From: Desulfobacterium sp.
GTDB taxonomy: Bacteria; Desulfobacterota; Desulfobacteria; Desulfobacterales; Desulfobacteraceae
DNA: 64,000 nucleotides
Assembly (NCBI GenBank): GCA_030145245.1
Contig: JAQYWC010000053.1
Coordinates: 1 to 64,000 of the forward strand
Direction: 5' to 3'
Made by a program: the position numbers and the translations under genes. Of the stretch, positions 36,064-45,203 are shown piece by piece. Below the pieces are notes generated by a model. It was not told the DNA's origin. It searched no databases and saw only the letters and a program-made list of their open reading frames with translations. Positions within the stretch are counted from its first letter, which is position 1. Every line of letters starts with the position of its first letter.

Positions 36064-38400
36064 TCAGAAACCCTTGAAGGGGTTCGGGCCAAGGCCTTCG
36101 ATCTCTTCCACAAAATCGCTCAACAGTCCGGGAAGCTTGTCATACTCGTCGATGGCGATCTCCTCGAACCGTACCCGCTCCTCTTCAAGCGCCAGGCTGG
36201 CAAGGGCGTCGCCCATCTTGTTGGCCCTGACTTCGGCAAGCTCGCTGCCCTTCATGAAGTGGCACTGGTAATCATCGCCGTGCTTGCAGCCGATGAGGAT
36301 AACACCGTCCATTCCCTGGGCCAGGGCGTCCTTGATCCAGATGGAGTTGACGGAACCGAGGCATCGTACCGGAATGAGACGAACGTCAGGAGAGTAATCG
36401 ATCCTGTTCATTCCCACCATGTCAAGGGCGGGGTAGGCGTCGTTTTCACAAACCAGGGCAAGGATCCTGTACGGCGGCTCATCATAGTCGTCCTCGGAGG
36501 GAACGCCGATGGCCTTGATCTGGGATCCGATGCTGTCAATGCTGTAGTCGGCAAAGCTGATGATACGCTCGGGACAGGCACCCATGCAGGTTCCGCAACG
36601 GCGGCAGCGGGTGGGATTGATCTTGGGCGTACCCTTTTCATCGTCATCCAGGGCGCCAAAGGGACACTCTACCGTACAACGCTTGCACTGGGTGCAGCGC
36701 TGGAAGAAGAAGTCCGGGTAGGTCATGTCGCCGGATCTCGGATGAACGGCAACGCCCCTGTCGGCAGACTCGATGCACTGGATCGCCTTGAGGGCGGCAC
36801 CGGTCGCGTCTTCCATGCTCTCTTCGATGGTCATGGCGCGGCGGATGGCACCTGCGGCATATACACCGGTACGCTGGGTCTCGTAGGGAAAGCAGATGTA
36901 GTTGGAGTCTGCATACCCGCCGAAGATGTCATTATCCCTGAATCCGGGACCCTGACGGTAGGCCAGGTTGATGATGGGATCATCAACGGTGACCGGTACC
37001 ATTCCGGCTGAAACCACAACCAGGTCGGCTTTGATGTCGATGGCATCGCCAAGCAGGGTGTTGGAAGCTTCCACCGTGAGGTCGTCCCCGTTCTTGGAAA
37101 CCTGGGTAACCGCACCCTTGGTCATGAAGATGCCGTTGTCCTGCTGCATGCTCTTGTAGAAGTTCTCCTGGAGACCTGGAGTCCGCATGTGCTGGTAGAT
37201 GATGTAGGCCTTGCCGTCAGCATAGTCGTTGCGGACATATTTGGCCTGTTTCAGTGCCACCTGGCTTGTGACGGAACCGCAGTAGGGGAAGTCGGCGTCA
37301 TCCTCGTCCTTGCCCGGACTCTGGATAAACACAACTGATTTTGCCTCTTTGCCGTCCGAGGGCCTCAGGATCTTGCCCTTTGCTGCGATCTTCTCAAACT
37401 CGTCGTTGGTGATCACATCGGGAAGGTCGAGGCCGAGATGTGTATAGGCGTCGCCTTCGAGTGTGTCAGTCCTCCAGCCGGCGGCCAGGATAACGGCGCC
37501 GTATAGTTCGCCTTCGGGATCAAGCTGAAGGATGTCGTTCTTGCCTTCGTTGAACTCGAGGTATTTGGCGTGGAGGGTTTCGGCATCCAGCTCATCGCCC
37601 TTCTCATCCATTGTCATCTCTTCGGGAAGCGGGAAGGGGACGTCAAAGGGGATCTTCTGGCCGGGTGTCTTAAAGGTGACGGTGAACTCGCCGGGCTGGC
37701 CGGCAATACGGGCCACCTCGGTGGCGGTCTTCACCTGGATGTTGGGGTACTGGGCGATCTCGGCCAGTTTCTCATCGATCACCGTGGGGATGAGCTCCTC
37801 AAAGGGCTCAACCACGGGCATCTGGCTTCTCATGTTGGCTGCATAGCCGCCCAGTTTTGCCTGTTTCTCGACAATGGTGACCTCAAAGCCGATCTTGGCA
37901 GCATCCAGTGCCGCTGAGATGCCGGTGATGCCGCCACCCAGAACAAGGATCTTCTTTGAAAAGGTCTCGGTCTTGAAGGGCACGGGCAGTTCAACCTTTT
38001 CAACCCGGATCATACCCATCTTGAGGTAATCCTCGGCCTTCATCTGGATCTGGTCAAAATGCTCCTCATCATCCTTCTGATCTTCGGTGAGGGCAGGGTA
38101 TTTCTCCCTGGAGTGGGGCCATACAACGCCCTCCCTGAGGTTGACCCTTTCCACGATGCAGTTGTCGTACTTGAACACGTCAAAGTTGACCCGGCGGGAA
38201 CAGGCCCCGATTACCAGGGCATTGACCTTGCCGTCATCCACGTCCTTCTGGATCAGGGCCGCGCCTTCCTTGCCGCAGAGGCAGGCGTGGGTGGTGCAGT
38301 TGATACCCTCTTCGTCGGGGACGTCAACCAGGTCTTCCATGTCCAGGACATCACCGATGCCACAGCCTGTGCAGATATAAACTCCGTATTTTTTATCCAT
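36064..38400 (-). CDS. qmoB: Quinone-interacting oxidoreductase subunit QmoB (HdrA/MvhD-like)
   Basis: 778-aa cytoplasmic flavin and iron-sulfur subunit. The N-terminal segment (YGVYICTGCGIGDVL) precedes an HdrA-like FAD domain (KILVLGGGITGISAALDAAKIGFEVTIVEK). Two 4Fe-4S motifs follow near residues 557-605 (CTQCKRCTVECPFGAL and CRRCGTCMGACPERI). The C-terminal ~150 residues resemble MvhD, with VRCLGSVNSIWIKDALAQGMDGVILIGC.HGDDYQC. It lies between qmoA (7-bp gap) and qmoC. Domain order is the standard one for QmoB. Confidence 0.96.
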   Translation of the reverse strand: MDKKYGVYICTGCGIGDVLDMEDLVDVPDEEGINCTTHACLCGKEGAALIQKDVDDGKVNALVIGACSRRVNFDVFKYDNCIVERVNLREGVVWPHSREKYPALTEDQKDDEEHFDQIQMKAEDYLKMGMIRVEKVELPVPFKTETFSKKILVLGGGITGISAALDAAKIGFEVTIVEKQAKLGGYAANMRSQMPVVEPFEELIPTVIDEKLAEIAQYPNIQVKTATEVARIAGQPGEFTVTFKTPGQKIPFDVPFPLPEEMTMDEKGDELDAETLHAKYLEFNEGKNDILQLDPEGELYGAVILAAGWRTDTLEGDAYTHLGLDLPDVITNDEFEKIAAKGKILRPSDGKEAKSVVFIQSPGKDEDDADFPYCGSVTSQVALKQAKYVRNDYADGKAYIIYQHMRTPGLQENFYKSMQQDNGIFMTKGAVTQVSKNGDDLTVEASNTLLGDAIDIKADLVVVSAGMVPVTVDDPIINLAYRQGPGFRDNDIFGGYADSNYICFPYETQRTGVYAAGAIRRAMTIEESMEDATGAALKAIQCIESADRGVAVHPRSGDMTYPDFFFQRCTQCKRCTVECPFGALDDDEKGTPKINPTRCRRCGTCMGACPERIISFADYSIDSIGSQIKAIGVPSEDDYDEPPYRILALVCENDAYPALDMVGMNRIDYSPDVRLIPVRCLGSVNSIWIKDALAQGMDGVILIGCKHGDDYQCHFMKGSELAEVRANKMGDALASLALEEERVRFEEIAIDEYDKLPGLLSDFVEEIEGLGPNPFKGF

Positions 38401-38407
38401 GGTTGGT

Positions 38408-39682
38408 CTACCTCCTCACCAGCGTTTGAATAGCTTTCAGGGCCATGCCGGTTGCATTCTGGTTGGATGTTACAACATCTGCAGGCTTGTTGGCGCAGCC
38501 GGCCCCAAACATGCCGCCCTTTTTGAAGTCATTCACGATAAAGCCGTCTTCGGTGTACTGAAGATCTGCGTTGGGTTTGTCAACGGAAGCGTTGGGCTGC
38601 ATTCCTGTTGCAAGCACGAGCATGTCCACGGTCTGCCGGACCTTCTCGCCGGAGATGGTGTCCTCGGCAACGAGCTTGATGTTACCGGTACCTTCCTCTT
38701 CGCCAACCTCTGCAACCTTGCCCTTGACAAAGAAGACATTCTCATCGGCCTTGAGGTTTTTGTAGAAGTTCTCGTACTTTCTGCCCGGGGTACGAAGATC
38801 GATGTAGTAGATATAGATCTTTGCATCCGGGTACTGGGCCCGAAGATAGGTGGCGTGCTTGAGGGAGGCCATGCAGCAGATGTAGGAGCAGTAGGGAAGG
38901 TGGTTCTCATCCCTTGATCCGGCACACTGGACAAAGCCGATGGTCGCAGGAGCTTTGTCGTCGGAGGGCCTGACGATCTTGCCCTGGGTGGGGCCGTTGG
39001 CTGATGCAAGACGCTCGAGCATCATGTTGGTGATGATGTTCTGGTAACGACCGAATCCCAGGTTGTCGATCCGTGCGGCATCGTAGGGTTTCCAGCCGGT
39101 GGCCCAAACAACGGCGCCGACTTTGAGATCGAGGGTCTTCTCCTCCATGTCGAAATCCACGGCGTCATATTTACAGGCTTCCTTGCATTTTTCCCGGTCT
39201 TCTGCGCCCATGGACGGTGCCATGACATAGCGCTGGGGAAAGGCCATGTTGTGGGGGAGATAGGCGGCTTTCTTCCGGTCCATGCCAAAGTTAAACTCGT
39301 TGGAGATCTCAGATTCGCAAACCGCTGCACAGTCGCCGCAGGCGGTGCAGTTTTCGTTGACGTATCTGGGGCTGATCTTGAGCTTGACGGTGTAGTCACC
39401 GGGCTTGCCGTCGACACTGTCGACCTCTGCCATGGTGATAACCTTGATTTTAGGATTGTCTTTGATTCTCTTGAAGTTGATCTCAAGTCCGCATGTGGGC
39501 GGGCAGAGTTTGGGGAAGTACTGCTTTAGCTGTGAAACCCTTCCGCCAAGGGAAGGTTCCTTTTCAACAATAAAGACCTCGTACCCCACTTCGGCAGCTT
39601 CCAGAGCAGTGGTCAGGCCGCTGATACCGCCGCCGACTACCATGATGCTTCCACTGGTCGGGGCTGAATTATCTGTTGTCAT
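38408..39682 (-). CDS. qmoA: Quinone-interacting oxidoreductase subunit QmoA
   Basis: 424-aa HdrA-like flavoprotein. The N-terminal FAD site is SIMVVGGGISGLTTALEAAEVGYEVFIVEKE. A Cys-containing stretch follows (LCPPTCGLEINF and CTACGDCAAVCESE). PYCSYICCMASLKHATYLR and a C-terminal ATGMQPNASVD close the nucleotide-binding fold. With QmoB and QmoC it links the quinone pool to AprAB. It is the first gene of its unit, 380 bp downstream of aprA, with an apparent promoter region carrying a TGTACACT element. Confidence 0.96.
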   Translation of the reverse strand: MTTDNSAPTSGSIMVVGGGISGLTTALEAAEVGYEVFIVEKEPSLGGRVSQLKQYFPKLCPPTCGLEINFKRIKDNPKIKVITMAEVDSVDGKPGDYTVKLKISPRYVNENCTACGDCAAVCESEISNEFNFGMDRKKAAYLPHNMAFPQRYVMAPSMGAEDREKCKEACKYDAVDFDMEEKTLDLKVGAVVWATGWKPYDAARIDNLGFGRYQNIITNMMLERLASANGPTQGKIVRPSDDKAPATIGFVQCAGSRDENHLPYCSYICCMASLKHATYLRAQYPDAKIYIYYIDLRTPGRKYENFYKNLKADENVFFVKGKVAEVGEEEGTGNIKLVAEDTISGEKVRQTVDMLVLATGMQPNASVDKPNADLQYTEDGFIVNDFKKGGMFGAGCANKPADVVTSNQNATGMALKAIQTLVRR

Positions 39683-39699
39683 GCTGTCCCTCCGTGCAT

Positions 39700-39708
39700 T
39701 TGTACACT
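39700..39708. promoter_or_regulatory. TGTACACT element upstream of qmoA
   Basis: TTGTACACT (AGTGTACAA on the minus strand) lies 18 nt upstream of the qmoA start. The same 8-mer AGTGTACA occurs twice upstream of aprB (42671 and 42688). A shared regulator site is possible. Confidence 0.35.
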
Positions 39709-39766
39709 ACTTGTAATTAAACGGTTTAGGATGCCAGGAATCTGAACAACCGGCACCCTGCCTCCT

Positions 39767-39894
39767 CGAAACTTGAAACTCGAAACCTGAAACTCGAAGT
39801 TTGCTTTTGTTTCAAACCTGAAACAAAGATGTTTGCTTTTGTTTCAAACCTGAAACAAAGACGTTTGCTTTGGTTTCAAACCTGAAACAAAAGC
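39767..39894. repeat. Tandem repeats between apr terminator and qmoA
   Basis: Four 7-bp units of type GAAACTC (39767-39794) are followed by three consecutive 32-bp units (39799-39830, 39831-39862, 39863-39894) that differ at only a few positions. Each 32-bp unit contains GTTTCAAACCTGAAAC and can fold into a hairpin of 10-12 bp around AACC. No coding potential. Confidence 0.9.
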
Positions 39895-39984
39895 AAAGTG
39901 TCCTTCCAGTTTTACGTTTCCAGTCTCTTTTCCTTTTAAAGAAGGAGACAGGAGGTGAAAAAAATTCCCGAGCACCAGAATCTG

Positions 39985-40020
39985 AAAAAACCCCCAGGCA
40001 CAGAATCGCACCTGGAGGTT
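39985..40020 (-). terminator. Rho-independent terminator of aprBA
   Basis: A 10-bp stem with one G-T pair (arms 39989-39998 and 40011-40020) is followed on the minus strand by TTTTTT, 43 bp after the aprA stop codon. It separates apr from qmo transcription. Confidence 0.85.
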
Positions 40021-40062
40021 AATTTTTCAGAGTAACATACCTGAAACGATCAGTTCCTGATA

Positions 40063-42024
40063 CTAGTCAGCGATGATCTTGTGGTACGGAACTTTTTTCA
40101 GAGACCACTCGTTGGTCTCTTTGTTGTATGTAGAGTTGACAAAGCAGAACCACTCTTCGTCATTCTGACCCATGAAGTCGCCTCTGTAGTAGAAGCCAGG
40201 ATACCTTGATTCCTCACGGAACTGGATATGACGGGTATGGGCCTGAACGGTGTAGAGACGATGGTTGATCTCCCAAGCTCTGAGGAGCTCATGGAGGTCA
40301 CCGGCTGCGATCTTCTCAAGATCTTCGCGGAAGTACTCGAAGTTCTCCATGAGGATCTCAAGGCTCTTGCCACCAGTCATGTAGTAAGTGGCTGTTCCTC
40401 CACCGTACTCATTGGTCATCTTCATGAGACGCATGGCCATGCCGGCAGGTTTGCAGTAGTTGGGGTTAACATCTTCTGCAGTTGAGTAGTCACAGTTGTC
40501 CAGGTAGTTGTAGACAGGCTTGTAAACCATGTCAACGAGCTCCTGATCGGTCTCTTTGAAACCTACTACCTTGTCGCCTTCGGCTTTAAGGTACTGGAGC
40601 ATGGACTTTGCGAGGATACGACCCTCAGCATGGGATCCGGAGGAGAACTTATGACCGGAGCAGCCAACGCCGTCACCTGCGGTGAACAGACCTCTTGCAG
40701 TGGTCATCCTGTTGTAGCCCCATTTGTAATCTTCAGGGACCCAGTCTTCATCAGGACCTGAACACCAGATGCCGCAGCATCCTGAGTGGGATCCGAGGAG
40801 GTACGGCTCGGTGGGCATGATCTCAGAGTCTTTTTTCTCAGGCTCTGTGTTTGTTGCGCACCAGAGACCAGCCTGACCAACTGACATGTCAAGGAAATCT
40901 TCCCAAGCTTCTGACTCAAGATGCTTGAGCTCTTTCTTGCTCATGGTCTCGCCGAGTTTCTTAAGGGCGTCGGAGGTCTTCATGATGATGGGACCGCGTC
41001 CCTCTTTGTACTCTTTCATCATGAGATGGTTACGCAGGCAGGTAGGTGTGATGGCTGCTGTTCCGTAAGGAGCATATTTTGCGAGCTCAGCTTTTGCATC
41101 GTCGCTTGCAGCATAGTTCTCACCAAGGCCGTTAACTGTCTGAGCCTTGAAAAGGAGGAACCAAGCACCAACAGGTCCGTATCCATCCTTGAAACGTGCA
41201 GGGGTGAAACGATTCTCCATCATGGAGAGCTCAGCACCGGCACGAAGAGCCATGGTGTATGTGGAACCTGCGTTCCATACGGGATACCATGCACGACCTT
41301 TACCCTCACCGACTGAACGGGGCTGGTAAACGTTTACAGCACCACCGCAGGCACACATGATAACCTTGGCGTTGATGATGAAAACCTTGTTCTCACGGAG
41401 GGAGAAACCAACAGCACCAGAAACCCTTGTGGGATCGTCTTTGTCGTTGAGGATCTCAACGATGAAGCATCTTTCAAGGATGTTCTCCTCGCCAAGGGCG
41501 AGTTTAGCAGTCTCGGCAACGATTCTCTTGTAAGACTCACCATTGATCATGATCTGCCATTTACCTGTACGAACAGGAGTGGCGCCAGATTTGAGTGTAC
41601 CAGCCTTCTGACCTTTTTTACCGTCGAGGTTCTTACCATCGTCGGTTTTTTTCCAGACGGGGAGTCCCCACTCTTCGAAAAGGTGAACAGAATCATCAAC
41701 ATGACGACCCAGATCGTAGATAAGATCCTCACGGACGATACCCATAAGGTCGTTTCTGACCATGCGGACATAGTCTTCGATCTTGTTGTCACCGATATAT
41801 GTATTGATGGCGGAAAGACCCTGGGCTACAGCACCGGATCTCTCAAGGGCTGCCTTGTCGCAAAGAAGAATCTTTGTGTCGTCATCAGCCCATTTTTTAA
41901 TCTCAAATGCGGTTCCGCAGGCAGCCATACCGCCGCCGATGATCAGAACGTCGACGTCTCTTTTCTCAACTTCGGGTTCCCTTACTGCCTTTAGTTCTCC
42001 AACAGGCTTGTTAGGTAATGCCAT
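40063..42024 (-). CDS. aprA: Adenylylsulfate reductase subunit alpha
   Basis: 653-aa FAD-containing catalytic subunit that reduces adenylylsulfate (APS) to sulfite and AMP in the cytoplasm. FAD-binding motif VDVLIIGGGMAACGTAFEIKKW lies at about residues 24-45. Conserved substrate-site stretches include RSGAVAQGLSAINTY, GCCGIWCSGPDEDW and GDGVGCSGHKFSSGSHAEGR. The length is typical. It follows aprB by 58 bp, has its own terminator, and precedes qmoABC, its likely electron donor. Codon use looks like that of a highly expressed gene. Confidence 0.98.
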   Translation of the reverse strand: MALPNKPVGELKAVREPEVEKRDVDVLIIGGGMAACGTAFEIKKWADDDTKILLCDKAALERSGAVAQGLSAINTYIGDNKIEDYVRMVRNDLMGIVREDLIYDLGRHVDDSVHLFEEWGLPVWKKTDDGKNLDGKKGQKAGTLKSGATPVRTGKWQIMINGESYKRIVAETAKLALGEENILERCFIVEILNDKDDPTRVSGAVGFSLRENKVFIINAKVIMCACGGAVNVYQPRSVGEGKGRAWYPVWNAGSTYTMALRAGAELSMMENRFTPARFKDGYGPVGAWFLLFKAQTVNGLGENYAASDDAKAELAKYAPYGTAAITPTCLRNHLMMKEYKEGRGPIIMKTSDALKKLGETMSKKELKHLESEAWEDFLDMSVGQAGLWCATNTEPEKKDSEIMPTEPYLLGSHSGCCGIWCSGPDEDWVPEDYKWGYNRMTTARGLFTAGDGVGCSGHKFSSGSHAEGRILAKSMLQYLKAEGDKVVGFKETDQELVDMVYKPVYNYLDNCDYSTAEDVNPNYCKPAGMAMRLMKMTNEYGGGTATYYMTGGKSLEILMENFEYFREDLEKIAAGDLHELLRAWEINHRLYTVQAHTRHIQFREESRYPGFYYRGDFMGQNDEEWFCFVNSTYNKETNEWSLKKVPYHKIIAD

Positions 42025-42082
42025 TATATACCTCCAAAGTAATTGTAATTTTATCTATTTCAAAAACAAATAACAGCGTTAA

Positions 42083-42520
42083 CTATGCCAGCTCCTGGGG
42101 AGTGGGAAGTGTTGTGCCGTCTGCTTCCTCTGTACAGAGAAGCTCAGATCCAAGTTCTTTACCCTTGAGGTCCAGATAGGCATTAGCCTGGCCTTCTGCG
42201 GTAGTTCTGATGGGGAACTTGAAACGTTTTACGACGCCGTTCCTGAACTTACAGGTCCACATGATATCCTCGGTGCCCATCATGGGTACAACGTTGGCTC
42301 CCATGGGTACGAAGTCATTGTAGCCCCTGACCTCGATGGCCTGGGAAGGACAGATTTTTACACAGGAATAGCATTCCCAGCACTGATCGGGCTCCTGGTT
42401 GTATGCTTTCATTGCGTTGGGATCAAGGACCATCAGGTCGTTGGGACAGATGTACATACATGCAGTCTTGTCCCCACCCTTGCAGCCGTCGCACTTTTCT
42501 GCGATTACAAAAGATGGCAT
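42083..42520 (-). CDS. aprB: Adenylylsulfate reductase subunit beta
   Basis: 145-aa iron-sulfur subunit of APS reductase. Two 4Fe-4S clusters are bound by CDGCKGGDKTACMYICP and CWECYSCVKICP, the first with the longer spacing usual for AprB. The C-terminal tail wraps AprA in known structures (GVVKRFKFPIRTTAEGQA). It is the first gene of aprBA. A TACCTCC-complement ribosome binding site (GGAGGTA on the minus strand) sits just upstream. Confidence 0.98.
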   Translation of the reverse strand: MPSFVIAEKCDGCKGGDKTACMYICPNDLMVLDPNAMKAYNQEPDQCWECYSCVKICPSQAIEVRGYNDFVPMGANVVPMMGTEDIMWTCKFRNGVVKRFKFPIRTTAEGQANAYLDLKGKELGSELLCTEEADGTTLPTPQELA

Positions 42521-42955
42521 TTAAAATACCTCCCTACATTTGTGCCGAAATCATCATTAATTTCAGCAACTGGTGTTATAGATACCGCGACATCGTTTAC
42601 TGTGTCGCCCTTAATATAAAAAATAGGTCGCTATACTTCGACCTCGTTCATCCGAAATTCCATGCTTGGAAGTGTACAAGGATAAAAAGTGTACACGCAT
42701 AAATATGAAAGCCTGACCCAAGTCTTGAGTAAACGTTTGGAACGTAGCACCCGTTAATGTACCTTGTCAAGAGTTTTTGCCACTGGATTTTTCTCGGCTA
42801 ATTTACTGTCTATAAAAGGGATGGAATTGTCAATATGTGCCATGGGTGATTGCAGTTCTCTACAATATATAGTAATGTTGTTGATTGTGTTGAAAATGGC
42901 TGTTTGCCGAATTTCGGCATGAAATTAGGAAATATAAATTTAAGGACGATTATCA
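42521..42955. other. Divergent regulatory region upstream of aprB
   Basis: A 435-bp non-coding stretch lies between aprB (minus) and a YkgJ-type gene (plus). Two direct copies of AGTGTACA (42671-42678 and 42688-42695) are 17 bp apart centre to centre; the second extends to palindromic GTGTACAC. An AT-rich stretch follows towards the plus-strand gene. Strong promoters for apr are expected here, but no unambiguous -35/-10 pair was fixed. Confidence 0.5.
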
Positions 42956-43699
42956 ATGAGCGAAGAAATGATTCCAGTAAACCTGGATGACAAAATGACC
43001 TTTGAGTGCTCCCCCGGAGTTCCATGTTTTAATGAATGCTGCAGGGATCTTAACCAGTATTTGACTCCCTATGATATCCTTCGGTTGAAAAAGAACCTCG
43101 GCCTGACCTCGGATCTCTTTTTGCGAAAGTATACTTCGGTTCACGTGGGGCCCGAGTCCGGCCTTCCCGTGATCTCCTTCAAGCTGGATCCCGCCACCCA
43201 TCATGCCTGTCCCTTTGTGCGGAAGACCGGCTGTTCCGTGTATGCGGACCGGCCCACCTCCTGCAGGATCTATCCCCTTGCCCGGGCCATCTCGAGATCC
43301 CGGGAGACCGGCGAGATTCGGGAATACTTTGCCCTGATCGAGGAGCCCCACTGTAATGGGTTTGGCCGCAACAGCGGCCAGACCGTCCGTGAATGGCTCG
43401 ACGGCCAGGACGTTGCCCTTCACAACGCCATGAACGACAAGCTCATGGAGGTGATCAGCCTCAAGAACCGGATCGTGCCGGGTAAGCTGGATCCGGTGGA
43501 GTCTGACAAGTTCTATCTCGCCCTTTACGATCTTGATACGTTCCGAAAGCAGATATTTGAGGGAAACCTGCTGGAGGGGCTTGATCTTCCCCAGGCGGTG
43601 CTGGCAAAGATAAAGGACGATGACCTTGCCCTGCTCGATTTCGGTCTTGCCTGGGTTAAGTATGCCCTGTTCGGCGTTGACATGGCGTTCGGAGTGTAG
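42956..43699 (+). CDS. YkgJ-type cysteine-cluster protein (1)
   Basis: 247-aa protein of the YkgJ/UPF0153 cysteine-cluster family, which may bind zinc or an iron-sulfur centre through conserved cysteines. Motifs are CSPGVPCFNECC near the N-terminus and ACPFVRKTGCSVYADRPTSCRIYPLARAI in the middle, with HCNGFG after it. Function is unknown for the family. ATG 42956 is preceded by AAGGACG. An SDR gene follows 4 bp after its stop codon, so the two share a transcript. It is divergent from aprB. Confidence 0.85.
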   Translation: MSEEMIPVNLDDKMTFECSPGVPCFNECCRDLNQYLTPYDILRLKKNLGLTSDLFLRKYTSVHVGPESGLPVISFKLDPATHHACPFVRKTGCSVYADRPTSCRIYPLARAISRSRETGEIREYFALIEEPHCNGFGRNSGQTVREWLDGQDVALHNAMNDKLMEVISLKNRIVPGKLDPVESDKFYLALYDLDTFRKQIFEGNLLEGLDLPQAVLAKIKDDDLALLDFGLAWVKYALFGVDMAFGV

Positions 43700-43703
43700 C
43701 GCC

Positions 43704-44522
43704 ATGGAGATGAAGGGAAAGGTGGCACTTGTGCTTGGGGCGGTAAAAGGTATTGGCAAGGCCCTGGGGCTCGCCCTGGCAGAGCAGGGGGTATCCCTTG
43801 TGCTGACCCGCAATGACTGGGCGGACAGCTTTGAAGCCATGGCGGAAGATTTCCAGGCGTCCGGGGTGGATCACATGATCGTGGATGTTGATCTTCTTGA
43901 TCAGGTCCAGATTGCGGATCTCGCCCTTGCCATTGACGAGCGCTACGGGCGTCTGGACATTCTTGTCAACAATATCGAGCGGGGCGGATGGCCGGTTGTC
44001 CACGGCGCCTATGTTCAGGAGCAATGGGATCTTGAGATGGCAACCACCCTCAGGGCCAAGCGCTGGGTGTTTGACGCCATGTTTCCGTTGTTGAAGCGAT
44101 CCCGGGAAGGGGTTGTGGTCAACTTCTCTTCCATTGCCGGTGTGGTTGGTCGCACCGGGGCTGCAGCCCTGGTGTTCAATGACGGGTATGCGGCCGCAAA
44201 CCGGGGTGTGTCTCTTTTGACCGAGACCTGGGCCCGCATGGGTGCTCCCCATGTCCGGGTTAACGAGATCATGCTTGGGATCTTTGAAACCCGGCATGCC
44301 CAGGGAACACGGGGGTGGGAAGAGGTGTTGACCGGTGAAGAGAAGCAGGCCATTATCGATCACACCCTGGTGGGCAGGACAGGTCAACTGGCTGATGTTG
44401 TCAAGGCCCTCCTCTTTGTCGTCCGCGACGCCCCCTATATGACGGGGTCCGTGATTCGTCTGGACGGCGGTTTTCTCCTGGGGGGTGCTGATGTGCCGCC
44501 CATGCCCAAGGGCGTTGTTTAA
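43704..44522 (+). CDS. Short-chain dehydrogenase/reductase (SDR)
   Basis: 272-aa Rossmann-fold oxidoreductase. The N-terminal cofactor motif is VALVLGAVKGIGKALGLALAEQG (GxxxGIG type), with DILVNNIERGG as the NNAG-like segment. The catalytic region reads VVNFSSIAGVVGRTGAAALVFNDGYAAANRGV, keeping Ser and the Y..(A)N pattern, but the usual YxxxK lysine is replaced by Asn (YAAAN), which is odd for an active SDR. A C-terminal MTGSVIRLDGGFLLGG is typical. ATG 43704 is used. The substrate is unknown. Confidence 0.85.
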   Translation: MEMKGKVALVLGAVKGIGKALGLALAEQGVSLVLTRNDWADSFEAMAEDFQASGVDHMIVDVDLLDQVQIADLALAIDERYGRLDILVNNIERGGWPVVHGAYVQEQWDLEMATTLRAKRWVFDAMFPLLKRSREGVVVNFSSIAGVVGRTGAAALVFNDGYAAANRGVSLLTETWARMGAPHVRVNEIMLGIFETRHAQGTRGWEEVLTGEEKQAIIDHTLVGRTGQLADVVKALLFVVRDAPYMTGSVIRLDGGFLLGGADVPPMPKGVV

Positions 44523-44527
44523 ATAAC

Positions 44528-44562
44528 AAAAAGGGCAGGACGCCGTGTTCTGCCCTTTTTTG
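44528..44562. terminator. Bidirectional terminator between SDR and YkgJ-type gene 2
   Basis: A 13- to 14-bp stem (AAAAAGGGCAGGAC with its complement, one G-T pair) carries A and T runs on its two sides. It serves the plus-strand SDR gene and the convergent minus-strand YkgJ-type gene. Confidence 0.85.
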
Positions 44563-44601
44563 TGATCTGTTTTGGGCCACCCTGTGAATCAGCCGTTCGG
44601 G

Positions 44602-45171
44602 TCAATTCATCAGCATCTCTGCGATGGTCTCTCTAATTTTACCCGGGTTTTTAATGGCGGTTCGATACTCCATTTCAATGCTGGCCATGTCGGCATAGAA
44701 CGGGGTTCTGTCAAATTTATGGTAGCTTGCGGCCGAAAAAAGAGGGTCTCCGGTTTCGCATCCCGGTCCTTGGATGGCGGGTGATCCCGGGCGCTGAAGC
44801 TCGTGGGGGATCCCGTGGAGCCGGCAGATCATCGGTCTGAAGTCGTAGAGCTGGCAGAGGCCCTGGCTGTTGAGGGGGCACATCACCCTTACGGTTTCTC
44901 CGGTTTTTTTTGCGTGGGTCCTTTGTTTGCAGACCATTGCGGCCCGGGTTTGGATCTTTTCAGCCGTTCCCGGGTCCAGGGTCTTCAACCCTGCGAGCAG
45001 GTAGTGCTTTTCCATGTGGGTGTGGTGGTAGAATTCGGTTTCGCAGCAGTTGTCGACACAGCCCTGGCAGTGGAATCCGTAGTGGTCTGCAGCAGCGGTC
45101 CAGGCCGTGTCCATATGGGCGTAGAGGGTTGAGAGGCGCTTGAAAAAAGGGGTGTGGATGGTCTCGGTCAT
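44602..45171 (-). CDS. YkgJ-type cysteine-cluster protein (2)
   Basis: 189-aa protein with the YkgJ-type cysteine pattern: CQGCVDNCCE near residue 35, CPLNSQGLCQLYDFRPMICRLHGIP around residues 100-125, and a later GCETG. It is unlike the first YkgJ-type protein apart from the Cys framework. A longer reading from 45285 is possible, but ATG 45171 (start MTETIHTPFF, AGGA upstream) is more natural. It lies 32 bp after the dGTPase gene on the same strand. Confidence 0.82.
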   Translation of the reverse strand: MTETIHTPFFKRLSTLYAHMDTAWTAAADHYGFHCQGCVDNCCETEFYHHTHMEKHYLLAGLKTLDPGTAEKIQTRAAMVCKQRTHAKKTGETVRVMCPLNSQGLCQLYDFRPMICRLHGIPHELQRPGSPAIQGPGCETGDPLFSAASYHKFDRTPFYADMASIEMEYRTAIKNPGKIRETIAEMLMN

Positions 45172-45203
45172 TGTGGATCCTGTGCTCTGTCTATTTTTGG
45201 GGG

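Noticed and set aside
35200-37011. 603-aa plus-strand frame opposite qmoC/qmoB
   Set aside because: Shadow of highly biased qmo codons; it crosses two real genes and has no domain motifs.
39767-39894. CRISPR array
   Set aside because: The 32-bp units are directly adjacent with no spacers between them, so this is a tandem repeat.
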